Assembly (NCBI RefSeq): GCF_038069655.2
Contig: NZ_CP150951.2
Span: 2,382,001 to 2,446,000 of the forward strand
Source: Yoonia sp. BS5-3
Lineage (GTDB): Bacteria; Pseudomonadota; Alphaproteobacteria; Rhodobacterales; Rhodobacteraceae
Direction of reading: 5' to 3'
DNA: 64,000 bases
How positions within the stretch are numbered: position 1 is the stretch's first letter; each line of letters opens with the position of its first letter. A program made the translations under genes and the position numbers. Below, one piece after another: positions 44,017 to 52,543 of the stretch. The notes beneath the pieces are model-generated. The model had not been told where the DNA came from and did not search any database. It saw nothing but the letters and a program-made list of their open reading frames with translations.

Positions 44017-44616
44017 ATGACCCCACCCGACGAAAATGCTTGGGATGCTTGGTCTCCAGGGCAGTTGGCAACTAGGCTTACAGGCGTAAAGGCGGATTGG
44101 TATATCGTCGGTGGCTGGGCACTTGATCTTTGGCATGGTGCGCAGCGTCGCGCGCATGAGGATTTGGAGTTTGCGACAACCCCCGCAGCCGCTCCGATAG
44201 TTGCTGCCCATCTGAAAGAGCTGACGTTCTTTGAAGTAAGGAACGGACAATTGCATGAGTGCGATCCCAAAAGTCGGGTGGATGCAGATACATGGCAATT
44301 CTGGGGGGCGGATTTGAAAGATGCCCGCTGGCGCGTGGACATGATGATGGAACGGGGAACGCCCGATATCTGGAGCTACAAGCGACATCCTGATTTGAAG
44401 CAACCACGTGACCAAGCAATACAAATAACTGCTGATGGTATTCGGTATTTGGCGCCTGCCAATGTGCTTCTATTCAAGGCCAAACATTGCAGGGCAAAAG
44501 ACGAAGATGATTTTGAAGCGGCGCTGCCAAAACTTACCATCAAAGACCGCGCCAATCTGACTGATTGGCTGGTGTCCTATCACCCAAACCATCATTGGCT
44601 GCATCGTTTGAGTTGA
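44017..44616 (+). CDS. nucleotidyltransferase-like protein (aminoglycoside 2''-adenylyltransferase fold)
   Basis: A 199-residue protein with the fold of the aminoglycoside-2''-adenylyltransferase family (as AadB). Key segments are YIVGGWALDLWHGAQRRAHEDLEFA, where GGWALD and H-E-D-L-E provide the nucleotide and metal site, and the later RVDMMME and LLFKAKHCRAKDEDDFEAALP. Members range from antibiotic-modifying enzymes to proteins of unknown use; nothing here points to resistance as such. It stands alone. Confidence 0.75.
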   Translation: MTPPDENAWDAWSPGQLATRLTGVKADWYIVGGWALDLWHGAQRRAHEDLEFATTPAAAPIVAAHLKELTFFEVRNGQLHECDPKSRVDADTWQFWGADLKDARWRVDMMMERGTPDIWSYKRHPDLKQPRDQAIQITADGIRYLAPANVLLFKAKHCRAKDEDDFEAALPKLTIKDRANLTDWLVSYHPNHHWLHRLS

Positions 44617-44682
44617 CCAATCCCAGCTTTTGGTCGCGGATGCAGCACCACTCAGTTTGGGCCCACACCCGCCATTCGCTGC

Positions 44683-46191
44683 TTATCCCTCAGACCCGAT
44701 CATAAAGCATGTCGTTCCGCGTGCCTGCAACCTGCGGCAGGCCAGGTCGGCCCCTTCGCGTGTTAGTCCCATGAAATTCGCATCGAACCCGCCAGAGCGT
44801 TGCACCACACGGCGCAGGGCGCCGTCGAGCGAGTTCGTTTCGTTCAATGCGACCTGCAAAAGCACCCGTTCCGCGTCATAGCGCGAATTGTACCGTCCCA
44901 CATTGACGCCCCAATGCCGCCCGCCGGATGTTGAAATCCGTGTCACCACCTCTGGTTCCGGGTTGACCACGGGCGTCGGGGCAGGGGCCGCGGCTGCCAC
45001 TTGGATGGCCGTCTCGGGGGCGGTCCGCGCTGTTGGTGTGACGGCTGGCGCCTCTGGCGGTGCGGCGGCAACCTGGGTTGGTCCCGATGCGGGTGTTTCT
45101 TCGGCGATCCCCAAGGCCTCGGCCAGGGCGGCATCCACCGCGCTGGTCAGCGCGGCATTGACGGCATCATTATCGACAGCCGCAACAAGCGCTTCGGGCG
45201 CAGGGGCGGCCGCAGGTACAGGCCGCATGATGGGCCGTAGGCTTGAGCTGACAACGCCGCTGAGCCGGATGATTTTGCCCGGATCGCCGGGGCCGGATGG
45301 GGCTGCGCCGCCGCTTGAGCCGGACAGCATTGCTGCTGGCGGGTTTGGCTGCCGGATCGTGGCCCGTGATGGCGCCCGGTTAAAGCCCATATCCATCAAT
45401 TCGGTGATGCGTGCGTTACGTGCCGTTGTTGACGAGCCGCCAAAGACCGTTGCGATGATCCGTTCCTGCCCACGTTGTGCCGAGGCCACCAGGTTGTACC
45501 CCGCCGCCCGTGTATAGCCGGTTTTGATCCCGTCGCCGCCTTCATAGCTGTCTAGCCAGCGCCGGTTGGTATGGCGCACGGTCGCAATGCCCGCATCGGC
45601 CGTCCGCCGCGAGAAGAGGTTGTAATATTGAGGAAAATCGTAAATCACATGCCGCCCAAGAACAGACATGTCGCGCGCTGTCGAAAGGTGCCCTGATTGG
45701 GTCAGCCCATGAGCGTTGCGGAATGTCGTGTTCCGCATCCCCATGGCTTGTGCTGTCCGGTTCATCCGTGTGGCAAACGCTTCTTCGGAGCCCGAGATCG
45801 CCTCGCCCACGGCTGTTGCCGCGTCATTGGCCGATTTGACCGCAGCCGCCCGCAGCAGATAGCGCAGACGGATTGTTTGGCCTGCTTGCAGGCCCAGCTT
45901 TGAAGGCGGCTCTGCCGCAGCGTTTCGGCTGATCGTCACGGGTGTATCAAGTGTGATTTCCCCGCGTTGGATGGCCTGAAACGCAATGTAAAGCGTCATC
46001 ATCTTCGTCAGCGATGCTGGATGTAGCGGTGTATCTGCATTGCGTGAATGCAGGACTTCACCCGTTCGCGCATCCATCACCATCGCCGCATAGGGCGCCG
46101 CGCCCGCGCGCATCGGCGCAAGCAGAATTGATACCAACAATACACATAGAAATAGCCCGTTGAGGGCCAATTGTCCCGGACGACTTGCCAC
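44683..46191 (-). CDS. D-alanyl-D-alanine carboxypeptidase with SPOR domain
   Basis: A penicillin-binding protein of the DacA/DacC type, 502 residues. Signal peptide (FLCVLLVSILLAPMRAGAAP); active-site motifs S60-L-T-K63, SAN in VKSANDAAT, and KTG in GIKTGYTRAAG. An Ala/Pro-rich linker (about 290-415) leads to a C-terminal SPOR domain (HWGVNVGRYNSRYDAERVLL), which binds denuded peptidoglycan at the division site. The start is GTG at 46191 with AGAGG upstream. It removes the last D-alanine of the stem peptide in the periplasm. Confidence 0.92.
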   Translation of the reverse strand: MASRPGQLALNGLFLCVLLVSILLAPMRAGAAPYAAMVMDARTGEVLHSRNADTPLHPASLTKMMTLYIAFQAIQRGEITLDTPVTISRNAAAEPPSKLGLQAGQTIRLRYLLRAAAVKSANDAATAVGEAISGSEEAFATRMNRTAQAMGMRNTTFRNAHGLTQSGHLSTARDMSVLGRHVIYDFPQYYNLFSRRTADAGIATVRHTNRRWLDSYEGGDGIKTGYTRAAGYNLVASAQRGQERIIATVFGGSSTTARNARITELMDMGFNRAPSRATIRQPNPPAAMLSGSSGGAAPSGPGDPGKIIRLSGVVSSSLRPIMRPVPAAAPAPEALVAAVDNDAVNAALTSAVDAALAEALGIAEETPASGPTQVAAAPPEAPAVTPTARTAPETAIQVAAAAPAPTPVVNPEPEVVTRISTSGGRHWGVNVGRYNSRYDAERVLLQVALNETNSLDGALRRVVQRSGGFDANFMGLTREGADLACRRLQARGTTCFMIGSEG

Positions 46192-46420
46192 GTCGCTTGC
46201 CTCTTTTTCTGCCTCAATGACCCCGAATTTTTTCGGTGGTCTTATTGTTATGACGCAACGCTAACACAAAGCCGGTTTTCGGAAAATACCCTAAATTCAA
46301 AGACTTTTGGGGCGTTTGTGAAGCAAATTTACTAGATATTGTGGTTTTACCGCCGAGCGCCACTACATGCCCGATTTCCGGCAAAGGTTGCTGCGCTGCC
46401 GATGATAAAATGATGGGGTT

Positions 46421-46448
46421 TTCACGGCCAATCTGTGCCTTATATACT
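46421..46448 (+). promoter_or_regulatory. possible promoter of clpS
   Basis: -35 TTCACG, 16-base spacer, -10 TATACT, 25 bases before the clpS ATG. It is the best match in the 282-base gap between dacC and clpS, which otherwise holds nothing I can identify. Confidence 0.3.
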
Positions 46449-46473
46449 ACGCCAGAGAAATCAGGGCAGACGC

Positions 46474-46815
46474 ATGGTATCACAGATCCATATGATGGCA
46501 GGCAAGGACGACGCCGATGACGGTGATCTTGGCGTTGCGCTTGATACCAAGCCCAAGACCAAACGCCCGCCTATGTATAAGGTGCTGATCTTGAACGATG
46601 ATTTCACGCCGATGGAATTTGTCGTTCATGTGCTGGAGCGTTTCTTTGGCTTGTCCCATGCCCAGGCCTTTGAGCTGATGCTGACCGTTCACAAAAAAGG
46701 TCTGGCGGTTGTTGGCGTCTTTAGCCATGAGATTGCTGAGACAAAAGTAGCACAGGTGATGGATTTCGCGCAGCGTCATCAGCATCCTTTGCAATGCACC
46801 ATGGAGAAAGAATAG
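46474..46815 (+). CDS. clpS: ATP-dependent Clp protease adaptor ClpS
   Basis: A 113-residue adaptor that delivers N-end-rule substrates to ClpA. The core is typical: [27 protein letters not shown], where NDDFTPMEF forms the substrate pocket, and [20 protein letters not shown]. The N-terminal 30 residues are acidic. No clpA follows; rsmC is 21 bases downstream. ATG at 46474 is used; ATGs at 46492 and 46495 are possible. Confidence 0.94.
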   Translation: MVSQIHMMAGKDDADDGDLGVALDTKPKTKRPPMYKVLILNDDFTPMEFVVHVLERFFGLSHAQAFELMLTVHKKGLAVVGVFSHEIAETKVAQVMDFAQRHQHPLQCTMEKE

Positions 46816-46836
46816 CCGCGCTGCTATTCGCCCGCT

Positions 46837-47808
46837 ATGCCCCAATCCCGGTTAAGCACTGCCCTTGATGATGGCCTATTGGCGTTGCCGGATGGCAATA
46901 TTGCCGTCATGCGCCCCCCTGCAACCTACGACGTCGCCGCGTTGCCGCGTGCGCAAGTGCAGATCATGCACGGCTTCTATCCTGATTTTGAGGCCTGGAA
47001 GTCTGCAGGTTATCCCACGGCAGAAGAGTTTGAGAAAGCCGCAGTCGCCATCGTCGTCGTTCCCCGTGCCAAGGCATTGGCACGCGCGATGGTCGCGGCT
47101 GCCTGCGCAAAGGCGGATCTGGTCATCGTTGATGGTCAAAAAACCGAAGGGGTGGATAGCCTTTTCAAGGCTTGCCGTAAAATATTGGGCGATGTGCCGT
47201 CCCTTGCCAAGGGCCATGGCCGCATCTTTTGGTTCGCAGCGACCGATTTATTCGCTGAATGGGCCGCACCGCCCCCAGCAATTGGGCCGCATGGCTTTTT
47301 CACGGTGCCGGGGGTGTTCTCAGACGGGGCTGTTGATGCAGGCTCAGCCTTGCTGGCTGATGCATTGCCCCCAAAACTGCCTGCCCGCATGGCCGATCTG
47401 GGCGCCGGTTGGGGCTATTTGGCCGGGCCAGTGTTGCGCCGTGCGGGTGTTGAAACGCTCGACCTGATTGAGGCCGAGGCGCTGGCATTGTCTTGCGCCA
47501 AGTTGAACGTCACTGATCCGCGCGCTGCGTTTCATTGGGCCGATGCCACGGGGTTTGTACCCGCCGCCCCCTATGATGGCATCGTGATGAACCCGCCTTT
47601 TCATACCAGCCGCGCAGCTGATCCGGGCCTGGGCCGTGCCTTTATTCAGGCTGCCCGCCGCCTGCTTGCGCCTCATGGCAAACTGTGGATGGTTGCCAAC
47701 CGGCATTTGCCTTATGAATCGACAATGTCCGAGTGTTTCCGCAATGTGGAGATCATTGGTGGCAATGGTGCGTTCAAGATTTTTCATGCGACCCGCCCTT
47801 TCCGGTAG
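46837..47808 (+). CDS. rsmC: class I SAM methyltransferase, RsmC-like
   Basis: A 323-residue protein with the RsmC layout: a degenerate N-terminal methyltransferase-like domain (to about 170) and an active C-terminal domain with ADLGAGWGYLAGPVL (SAM motif I) and the NPPFHT motif IV, typical of enzymes that methylate exocyclic amino groups of guanine. RsmC makes m2G1207 of 16S rRNA. It is 21 bases after clpS and 20 bases before the SDR gene. Confidence 0.85.
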   Translation: MPQSRLSTALDDGLLALPDGNIAVMRPPATYDVAALPRAQVQIMHGFYPDFEAWKSAGYPTAEEFEKAAVAIVVVPRAKALARAMVAAACAKADLVIVDGQKTEGVDSLFKACRKILGDVPSLAKGHGRIFWFAATDLFAEWAAPPPAIGPHGFFTVPGVFSDGAVDAGSALLADALPPKLPARMADLGAGWGYLAGPVLRRAGVETLDLIEAEALALSCAKLNVTDPRAAFHWADATGFVPAAPYDGIVMNPPFHTSRAADPGLGRAFIQAARRLLAPHGKLWMVANRHLPYESTMSECFRNVEIIGGNGAFKIFHATRPFR

Positions 47809-47828
47809 CGGGCCAAGAGGAGAAACCG

Positions 47829-48635
47829 ATGTCATTTTCCATTGCCGGTAAGACGGCGATTGTCACCGGGGCTGCAAATGGGGTGGGTTTGGCCATTGGT
47901 CGCCACTTTGTGCAGATGGGCGCAAATGTGGTCTTTGTCGATATGGACGAAAAGACCCTGTGCCATGAATTGGGCGATACCGCCAAGAAAGAAGAGAATA
48001 TCCGCATTTTTGCCGGTGATCTGCGCAAGAAGCTGACCATTGCAAATCTGCTGTCCACGACAATTGATGCGTTTGAGCGTGTCGATATTCTGGTCAATGC
48101 CTCGCGGCAGGTGATGACAACCGATCCGCTTGATCCAGAGGATAATAGCGTCGAAGAGTTGCTGCAGCAAAACACCCTGACCGCTTTGCGTGTCAGTCAG
48201 ACGGTTGCCCGCCGCATGATCAAACAGGCTGAAGACGATAATACGGGCGGTCCGATTGGATCGATTGTCAATCTCAGTTCAATCGCCGCCCGCCGTACCC
48301 ATGCCGAGCTTTTGGCCTATTCGGTCAGCTCTGCCGCGCTTGATCAGATGACCCGGTCGCTGGCCGTGGCCCTGGCCCCCAGTCGTATTCGCGTGAATGC
48401 CGTCGCCTTTGGCAGTGTGATGAGCGCCAGTTTGAAGGGATCGCTGAAGGATCAGGATACGATCCGCGAGACGATTGTTGAGAATACCCCGCTGCACCGC
48501 ATCGCCAGCCCGGGCGAGGTGTCGGATGCTGTGCAATATCTGGCCTCGGACGCGTCAGCGTTTGTGACGGGGCAAATTATTACCGTCGATGGCGGCCGGA
48601 CGCTGATTGATCCGGCCTGTGTATCTGCACATTGA
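47829..48635 (+). CDS. short-chain dehydrogenase/reductase, catalytic Lys missing
   Basis: An SDR of 268 residues. The cofactor motif TGAANGVG (13-20), D39 after the second strand (prefers NAD), NASR (90-93) and the serine at about 150 are in place, but the YxxxK motif reads Y164-S-V-S-S168, with serine for lysine. GAGGAGAAACCG stands before the ATG at 47829. The protein may be a non-catalytic member or use a changed mechanism. It follows rsmC by 20 bases, so it is probably transcribed with clpS and rsmC. Confidence 0.82.
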   Translation: MSFSIAGKTAIVTGAANGVGLAIGRHFVQMGANVVFVDMDEKTLCHELGDTAKKEENIRIFAGDLRKKLTIANLLSTTIDAFERVDILVNASRQVMTTDPLDPEDNSVEELLQQNTLTALRVSQTVARRMIKQAEDDNTGGPIGSIVNLSSIAARRTHAELLAYSVSSAALDQMTRSLAVALAPSRIRVNAVAFGSVMSASLKGSLKDQDTIRETIVENTPLHRIASPGEVSDAVQYLASDASAFVTGQIITVDGGRTLIDPACVSAH

Positions 48636-48660
48636 TGCGCCCGGCCAGAGGGCCGCGCGC

Positions 48661-49047
48661 TTATTCTGGATGAACCGCAATACATTGCGCAACGGCCTGA
48701 TTTGACCCAGCCTGCACCAATTCAAACCGTTCGCGGAGCGATTCAAGCTTGGCGGCTTCGGCCTCAAGATCAATGGCGACCGGCTGCGTAGTCGTGACCG
48801 TACGTGTATCTTTGCAAGGGAAGCTGAAGGCTTCACCTTCGCTTGTCTCACCCCGGCAGGTGCGCGTGATTGTGCGCACTTCGCGTCGTTCGTCCAGCGC
48901 GTAGCCGCGCGCCAGGTTCGCCTCAGTCTCATTGATCAGGCTGCTGAGTATGCGGGTATCGCGCGTGACATCCGCGATGCATTGCTCGCGCGGTGTCGCA
49001 CAGGCGGTCAGCGCCACAAGGGGCAAAAGCATGAAGGCAGGACGCAT
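48661..49047 (-). CDS. lipoprotein of unknown function
   Basis: A 128-residue protein with a lipobox (MLLPLVALTAC). The mature part has a helical segment (CIADVTRDTRILSSLINETEANLARGYAL), a central beta-like part with two cysteines (RTCRGET and FPCKDTR) and a second helix (AEAAKLESLRERFELVQ). Such paired helices may form a coiled coil. No family is recognised. It is divergent from hemF and shares the control region with the FnrL box. Confidence 0.75.
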   Translation of the reverse strand: MRPAFMLLPLVALTACATPREQCIADVTRDTRILSSLINETEANLARGYALDERREVRTITRTCRGETSEGEAFSFPCKDTRTVTTTQPVAIDLEAEAAKLESLRERFELVQAGSNQAVAQCIAVHPE

Positions 49048-49062
49048 GGCATTCTCCGGTGT

Positions 49063-49076
49063 TTGATATAGATCAT
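49063..49076 (+). promoter_or_regulatory. FnrL-type binding site before hemF
   Basis: TTGATATAGATCAT matches the FNR/FnrL consensus TTGAT-N4-ATCAA in nine of ten fixed bases. It lies 71 bases before the hemF start and 15 before the divergent lipoprotein gene. Oxygen control of hem genes by FnrL is known in Rhodobacter; here the target is inferred. Confidence 0.55.
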
Positions 49077-49147
49077 GGTCGCAAGGACGCTATGGTGCAA
49101 AAAGACTAAAACAATGTGCTATTCAATAACAGAGGCAGAGAGCAGTT

Positions 49148-50026
49148 ATGTCAAACGGGTTTGAGGCGGAAAAAAGCGCGGCATCCGCCTGGTTTCGCAG
49201 TTTGCGGGATGAAATCGTGGCGGCCTTTGAGGGGCTGGAAGACACGCATAAAGCAGACCAGCCTGCGGGCCGTTTTGAGGTGACCGAGACCAAACGCCAA
49301 TCAGATGATGGATCGGATGCCGGTGGCGGTTTGATGTCAGTTATGCGCGGTGGCCGTGTGTTTGAAAAAGTGGGCGTCAATGTTTCGACCGTGTTTGGCC
49401 AATTGGGCCCTGCTGCGCAAAAGGCCATGGCTGCCCGCGGCGTGCCCGGCATGGCCGATGATCCGCAGTTCTGGGCGTCGGGTATCTCCCTGGTCGCCCA
49501 TATGCAAAACCCTCACGCCCCGGCGGTGCATATGAATACGCGCATGTTCTGGACCCCGCATGCTTGGTGGTTTGGTGGCGGCTCTGATTTGAATCCTTGC
49601 ATTGAGTATGATGCAGACACCGCTCATTTCCACGCCGTCCAAAAGGCGCATCTCGACCCGCATGACCCCGCCCTTTACCCAAAGCTGAAGTCTTGGGCGG
49701 ATGAGTATTTCTATATTCCGCATCGCAATCGCGCCCGCGGTGTTGGCGGGATCTTTATGGATGATCATTGCAGTGGCGATTGGGAAGCTGATTTCAAACT
49801 GACCCAAGATATCGGCCGCGCGTTTCTACCTGCCTATCTTCCACTGGTTGAACAGCGTCGTGATACGCCCTGGGATGCCTCAGATAAGGACACCCAATTG
49901 GTGCATCGTGGGCTCTATGCGGAATATAATCTGGTTTATGATCGTGGTACGAAATTTGGCCTGGCCACGGGCCATGACGCCAATGCCGTCTTGATGAGCC
50001 TGCCACCTTTGGCCAAATGGGTGTAG
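49148..50026 (+). CDS. hemF: oxygen-dependent coproporphyrinogen III oxidase
   Basis: The aerobic enzyme that converts coproporphyrinogen III to protoporphyrinogen IX, 292 residues. Conserved pieces are NPHAPAVHMNTRMFW, WWFGGGSDLNPC, FYIPHRNRARGVGGIFMDDH and the C-terminal EYNLVYDRGTKFGLATGHDANAVLMSLPP, which together identify HemF. ATG at 49148. It ends one base before the stop of a convergent gene. hemE and hemC are within 3 kb. Confidence 0.95.
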   Translation: MSNGFEAEKSAASAWFRSLRDEIVAAFEGLEDTHKADQPAGRFEVTETKRQSDDGSDAGGGLMSVMRGGRVFEKVGVNVSTVFGQLGPAAQKAMAARGVPGMADDPQFWASGISLVAHMQNPHAPAVHMNTRMFWTPHAWWFGGGSDLNPCIEYDADTAHFHAVQKAHLDPHDPALYPKLKSWADEYFYIPHRNRARGVGGIFMDDHCSGDWEADFKLTQDIGRAFLPAYLPLVEQRRDTPWDASDKDTQLVHRGLYAEYNLVYDRGTKFGLATGHDANAVLMSLPPLAKWV

Positions 50027-50395
50027 CTAGTCGATCGTCACGAATTTAGCGTCACCGACGGATCGCGTGGTCGGTTCCTCTGTCACAACGGGCTGCATGG
50101 TTGGGCTACCATTTGCCAGATGGCGCAACAGCATCCCGGCATATTCAGGCGAGATTTCACCATTGCTCGCCCGGCTGATCATATTGGCGGCCCGTTCGGG
50201 GGCAAAATGCACCATCAGCCGCGCGACGCGCATCTGTGTCAACGCGAACCCACTTTGCGCGATGGGGCTGTCAGTCAATGCGTTCCGTTCGGCCTGCGTT
50301 GCAGGAACAAAGACCAGCCATATCGTCAGGGCCAGAAAAATCGCGATCCAGATGCTACGCAGCCCATGAAAAATAAGACGAAAGGTCAGTGGCAA
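50027..50395 (-). CDS. hypothetical single-pass membrane protein
   Basis: A 122-residue protein with one N-terminal membrane helix (SIWIAIFLALTIWLVFVPA) and a periplasmic or cytoplasmic rest with ALTQMRVARLMVHFAPERAANMISRASNGEISPEYAGMLL in helices. No family recognised. Its stop abuts that of hemF exactly, and it lies 42 bp downstream of hemE on the same strand, so it is probably transcribed with hemE. Confidence 0.7.
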   Translation of the reverse strand: MPLTFRLIFHGLRSIWIAIFLALTIWLVFVPATQAERNALTDSPIAQSGFALTQMRVARLMVHFAPERAANMISRASNGEISPEYAGMLLRHLANGSPTMQPVVTEEPTTRSVGDAKFVTID

Positions 50396-50437
50396 TGTAA
50401 ATCTCGTTCGGTTTGACAGCGTGGTGATACCACAAAA

Positions 50438-51472
50438 TCACTTGCCGCGCACTGTGTCGATCATCAACTGCACATTGTCGGGGTCGGCATCTGGTGTGAT
50501 CCCATGCCCCAAATTGAAGATATGCGGACCGCCCGAGAACGCATCGCAAATCCGCCGCGTCTCATCCACCAACGCAGCACCGCCCGTTACCATATGCGAT
50601 GATTTCAGATTGCCCTGCACGCAGCCGTCATTTTGGACATGGGTGGCAGCCCATGCTGCATCCACCCCGTCATCAATCGCCACGCAATCCGCGCCGGTCG
50701 CCTCATGCACCCCGGTATATTTCGTCCCCGCCCCACGCGGGAAGGCGATCACGGGAATGCCGGGGTGTTTTTCCTTTAATGCCGCTGTGATCTGTTGCAT
50801 TGGTTTGATGGAATAGCGAGTGAAATCGTCATCTTGGAGGGATCCGGCCCAGCTATCAAAAAGCTTGACGCATTCCGCACCCGCCGCGATCTGTTCTGAC
50901 AGATACGCGATGGTGCCTTCTGTGAGGCGCTGCAGGATCGCCTCAAACACCGGCCTGTTTTCAGACTTCAGTGCATGTGCCGGCCCTTGATCCGGTGTGC
51001 CGCGCCCCGCAATCATATAGGTCGCCACAGTCCAGGGCGCGCCTGCAAAGCCGATCAATGTTGTCTCAGATGGCAGTTCTTTGGAGAGGCGCTGCATGGT
51101 CTCATAAACCGGGTTCAGCGTCTCATGGATAGCGTCTGTTGGCCGCAGCTTGGCGACGTCATCTGCCGTTGTGATCGTCGACAGGCGCGGGCCTTCGCCG
51201 CTGACGAACCACAGATCAGCCCCCAGCGCCTGCGGCAAAAGCAGTATGTCGGCGAAAAGGATCGCCGCATCGAACCCGTAGCGGCGGATCGGTTGCAGCG
51301 TGACCTCGGCCGCCAATTCAGGGTTATAGCAGAGTGATAGAAAGTCACCGGCCTGCGCACGCGTTGCCTTGTATTCGGGCAGATAACGCCCGGCCTGGCG
51401 CATCATCCAAATCGGGGGCGTGTCCAGTTTTTCACCTGCAAGAGCCCGAAGAATTGTCTTATTTTGCACCAT
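50438..51472 (-). CDS. hemE: uroporphyrinogen decarboxylase
   Basis: Catalyses the four decarboxylations of uroporphyrinogen III. The signature [20 protein letters not shown] is at the start, followed by [31 protein letters not shown] and the final [17 protein letters not shown]. Length 344 is normal. It is divergent from hemC over a 92-base gap, an arrangement common in alphaproteobacteria. Confidence 0.95.
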   Translation of the reverse strand: MVQNKTILRALAGEKLDTPPIWMMRQAGRYLPEYKATRAQAGDFLSLCYNPELAAEVTLQPIRRYGFDAAILFADILLLPQALGADLWFVSGEGPRLSTITTADDVAKLRPTDAIHETLNPVYETMQRLSKELPSETTLIGFAGAPWTVATYMIAGRGTPDQGPAHALKSENRPVFEAILQRLTEGTIAYLSEQIAAGAECVKLFDSWAGSLQDDDFTRYSIKPMQQITAALKEKHPGIPVIAFPRGAGTKYTGVHEATGADCVAIDDGVDAAWAATHVQNDGCVQGNLKSSHMVTGGAALVDETRRICDAFSGGPHIFNLGHGITPDADPDNVQLMIDTVRGK

Positions 51473-51564
51473 GATAAGCCCCTTTGATCCGCCCTGTCGT
51501 TCCAGTTGCTGCAGATGATGTCAAGGGAGTTGTCAGCCCAGACCGATGGGTCTAACAATCGCCT

Positions 51565-52500
51565 ATGACCTTGCATTTGCCTTCAGCCGCGCAGCCTTTC
51601 AACATCGGGACCCGGGGGTCTCCGCTCGCGCTTGCGCAGGCTTATGAGACCCGGTCGCGTCTGATGGCGGCGTTTGACTTGCCCCAGGATGCTTTTGCGA
51701 TTTGCATCATCAAGGTAACGGGCGATGCGATCCAGGATCGGCCACTCAAAGAGATTGGCGGCAAGGGGTTGTTCACCCGCGAGATTGAAGAGGCCCTTTT
51801 GGCGGGCAGTATCGATATTGCGGTACATTCCATGAAGGATATGCCGGTCACGCAGCCCGATGGTCTGGTGCTGGACACTTATCTGCCCCGCGAGGATGTG
51901 CGCGATGCATTTGTGTCGCTTCATGCGAATGCGCTTGATGCGCTCGCGGAGGGGGCGATCGTGGGCACGTCATCGCTGCGCCGCCGTGCCCAGCTTTTGG
52001 CCAAACGCTCTGATCTGCGCGTCGTTGAGTTTCGCGGGAATGTGCAGACCCGTCTGCAAAAGCTGGCGGATGGTGTGGCGGATGCCACGTTTCTTGCGAT
52101 GGCCGGTTTGAACCGCCTTGAGATGCGCGATGTGCCGCGCTGGGCTGTGTCACCCGATCAGATGCTGCCGGCTGTCGCCCAAGGTGCCATTGGGATTGAA
52201 CGCCGTATCAGCGATGCGCGCGCTGCGACAATGCTGGCGGCGATCCATGATCATCCGACAGGGCAGCGCCTCGCCGCAGAGCGTAGTTTCCTGGCGCATC
52301 TGGATGGGTCCTGCGAAACCCCGATTGGCGGGTTGGCCGAACTGGACGGCGCGAACATCCGGCTACGGGGCGAGATTTTGCGCCCTGATGGACGTCAGGT
52401 CTTTGCCGATGAGGCATTTGGCCCGATTGAGACGGGTCCCGCAATGGGCCGCAGCTTGGCCGAGACATTGCTGGCGCAGGCCGGTCCCGATTTTTTCTAA
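51565..52500 (+). CDS. hemC: hydroxymethylbilane synthase
   Basis: Joins four porphobilinogens into hydroxymethylbilane, 311 residues. NIGTRGSPLALAQA is at the start, the catalytic Asp lies in HSMKDMP, the arginine cluster in GTSSLRRRAQLL, FRGNVQTRL follows, and the cofactor-binding cysteine is in LDGSCETPIGG. A repeat-type terminator lies after the stop. Confidence 0.96.
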   Translation: MTLHLPSAAQPFNIGTRGSPLALAQAYETRSRLMAAFDLPQDAFAICIIKVTGDAIQDRPLKEIGGKGLFTREIEEALLAGSIDIAVHSMKDMPVTQPDGLVLDTYLPREDVRDAFVSLHANALDALAEGAIVGTSSLRRRAQLLAKRSDLRVVEFRGNVQTRLQKLADGVADATFLAMAGLNRLEMRDVPRWAVSPDQMLPAVAQGAIGIERRISDARAATMLAAIHDHPTGQRLAAERSFLAHLDGSCETPIGGLAELDGANIRLRGEILRPDGRQVFADEAFGPIETGPAMGRSLAETLLAQAGPDFF

Positions 52501-52508
52501 CGGGCGGC

Positions 52509-52537
52509 GAAGGAATTTCGCGAAATTCCTTCTTTTT
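52509..52537 (+). terminator. hemC terminator built from a family A palindrome
   Basis: Arms GAAGGAATTTC and GAAATTCCTTC with GC between, then five T, starting 9 bases after the hemC stop. The left flank GGGCGGC and the arms match the element at 21929-21952 with only compensating changes, so the repeat has been kept as a hairpin. Confidence 0.75.
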
Positions 52538-52543
52538 GGAGCC

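Noticed and set aside
44017-44616. Aminoglycoside resistance gene
   Set aside because: Only the fold is shared with AadB; there is no mobile element or resistance context, so resistance is not claimed.
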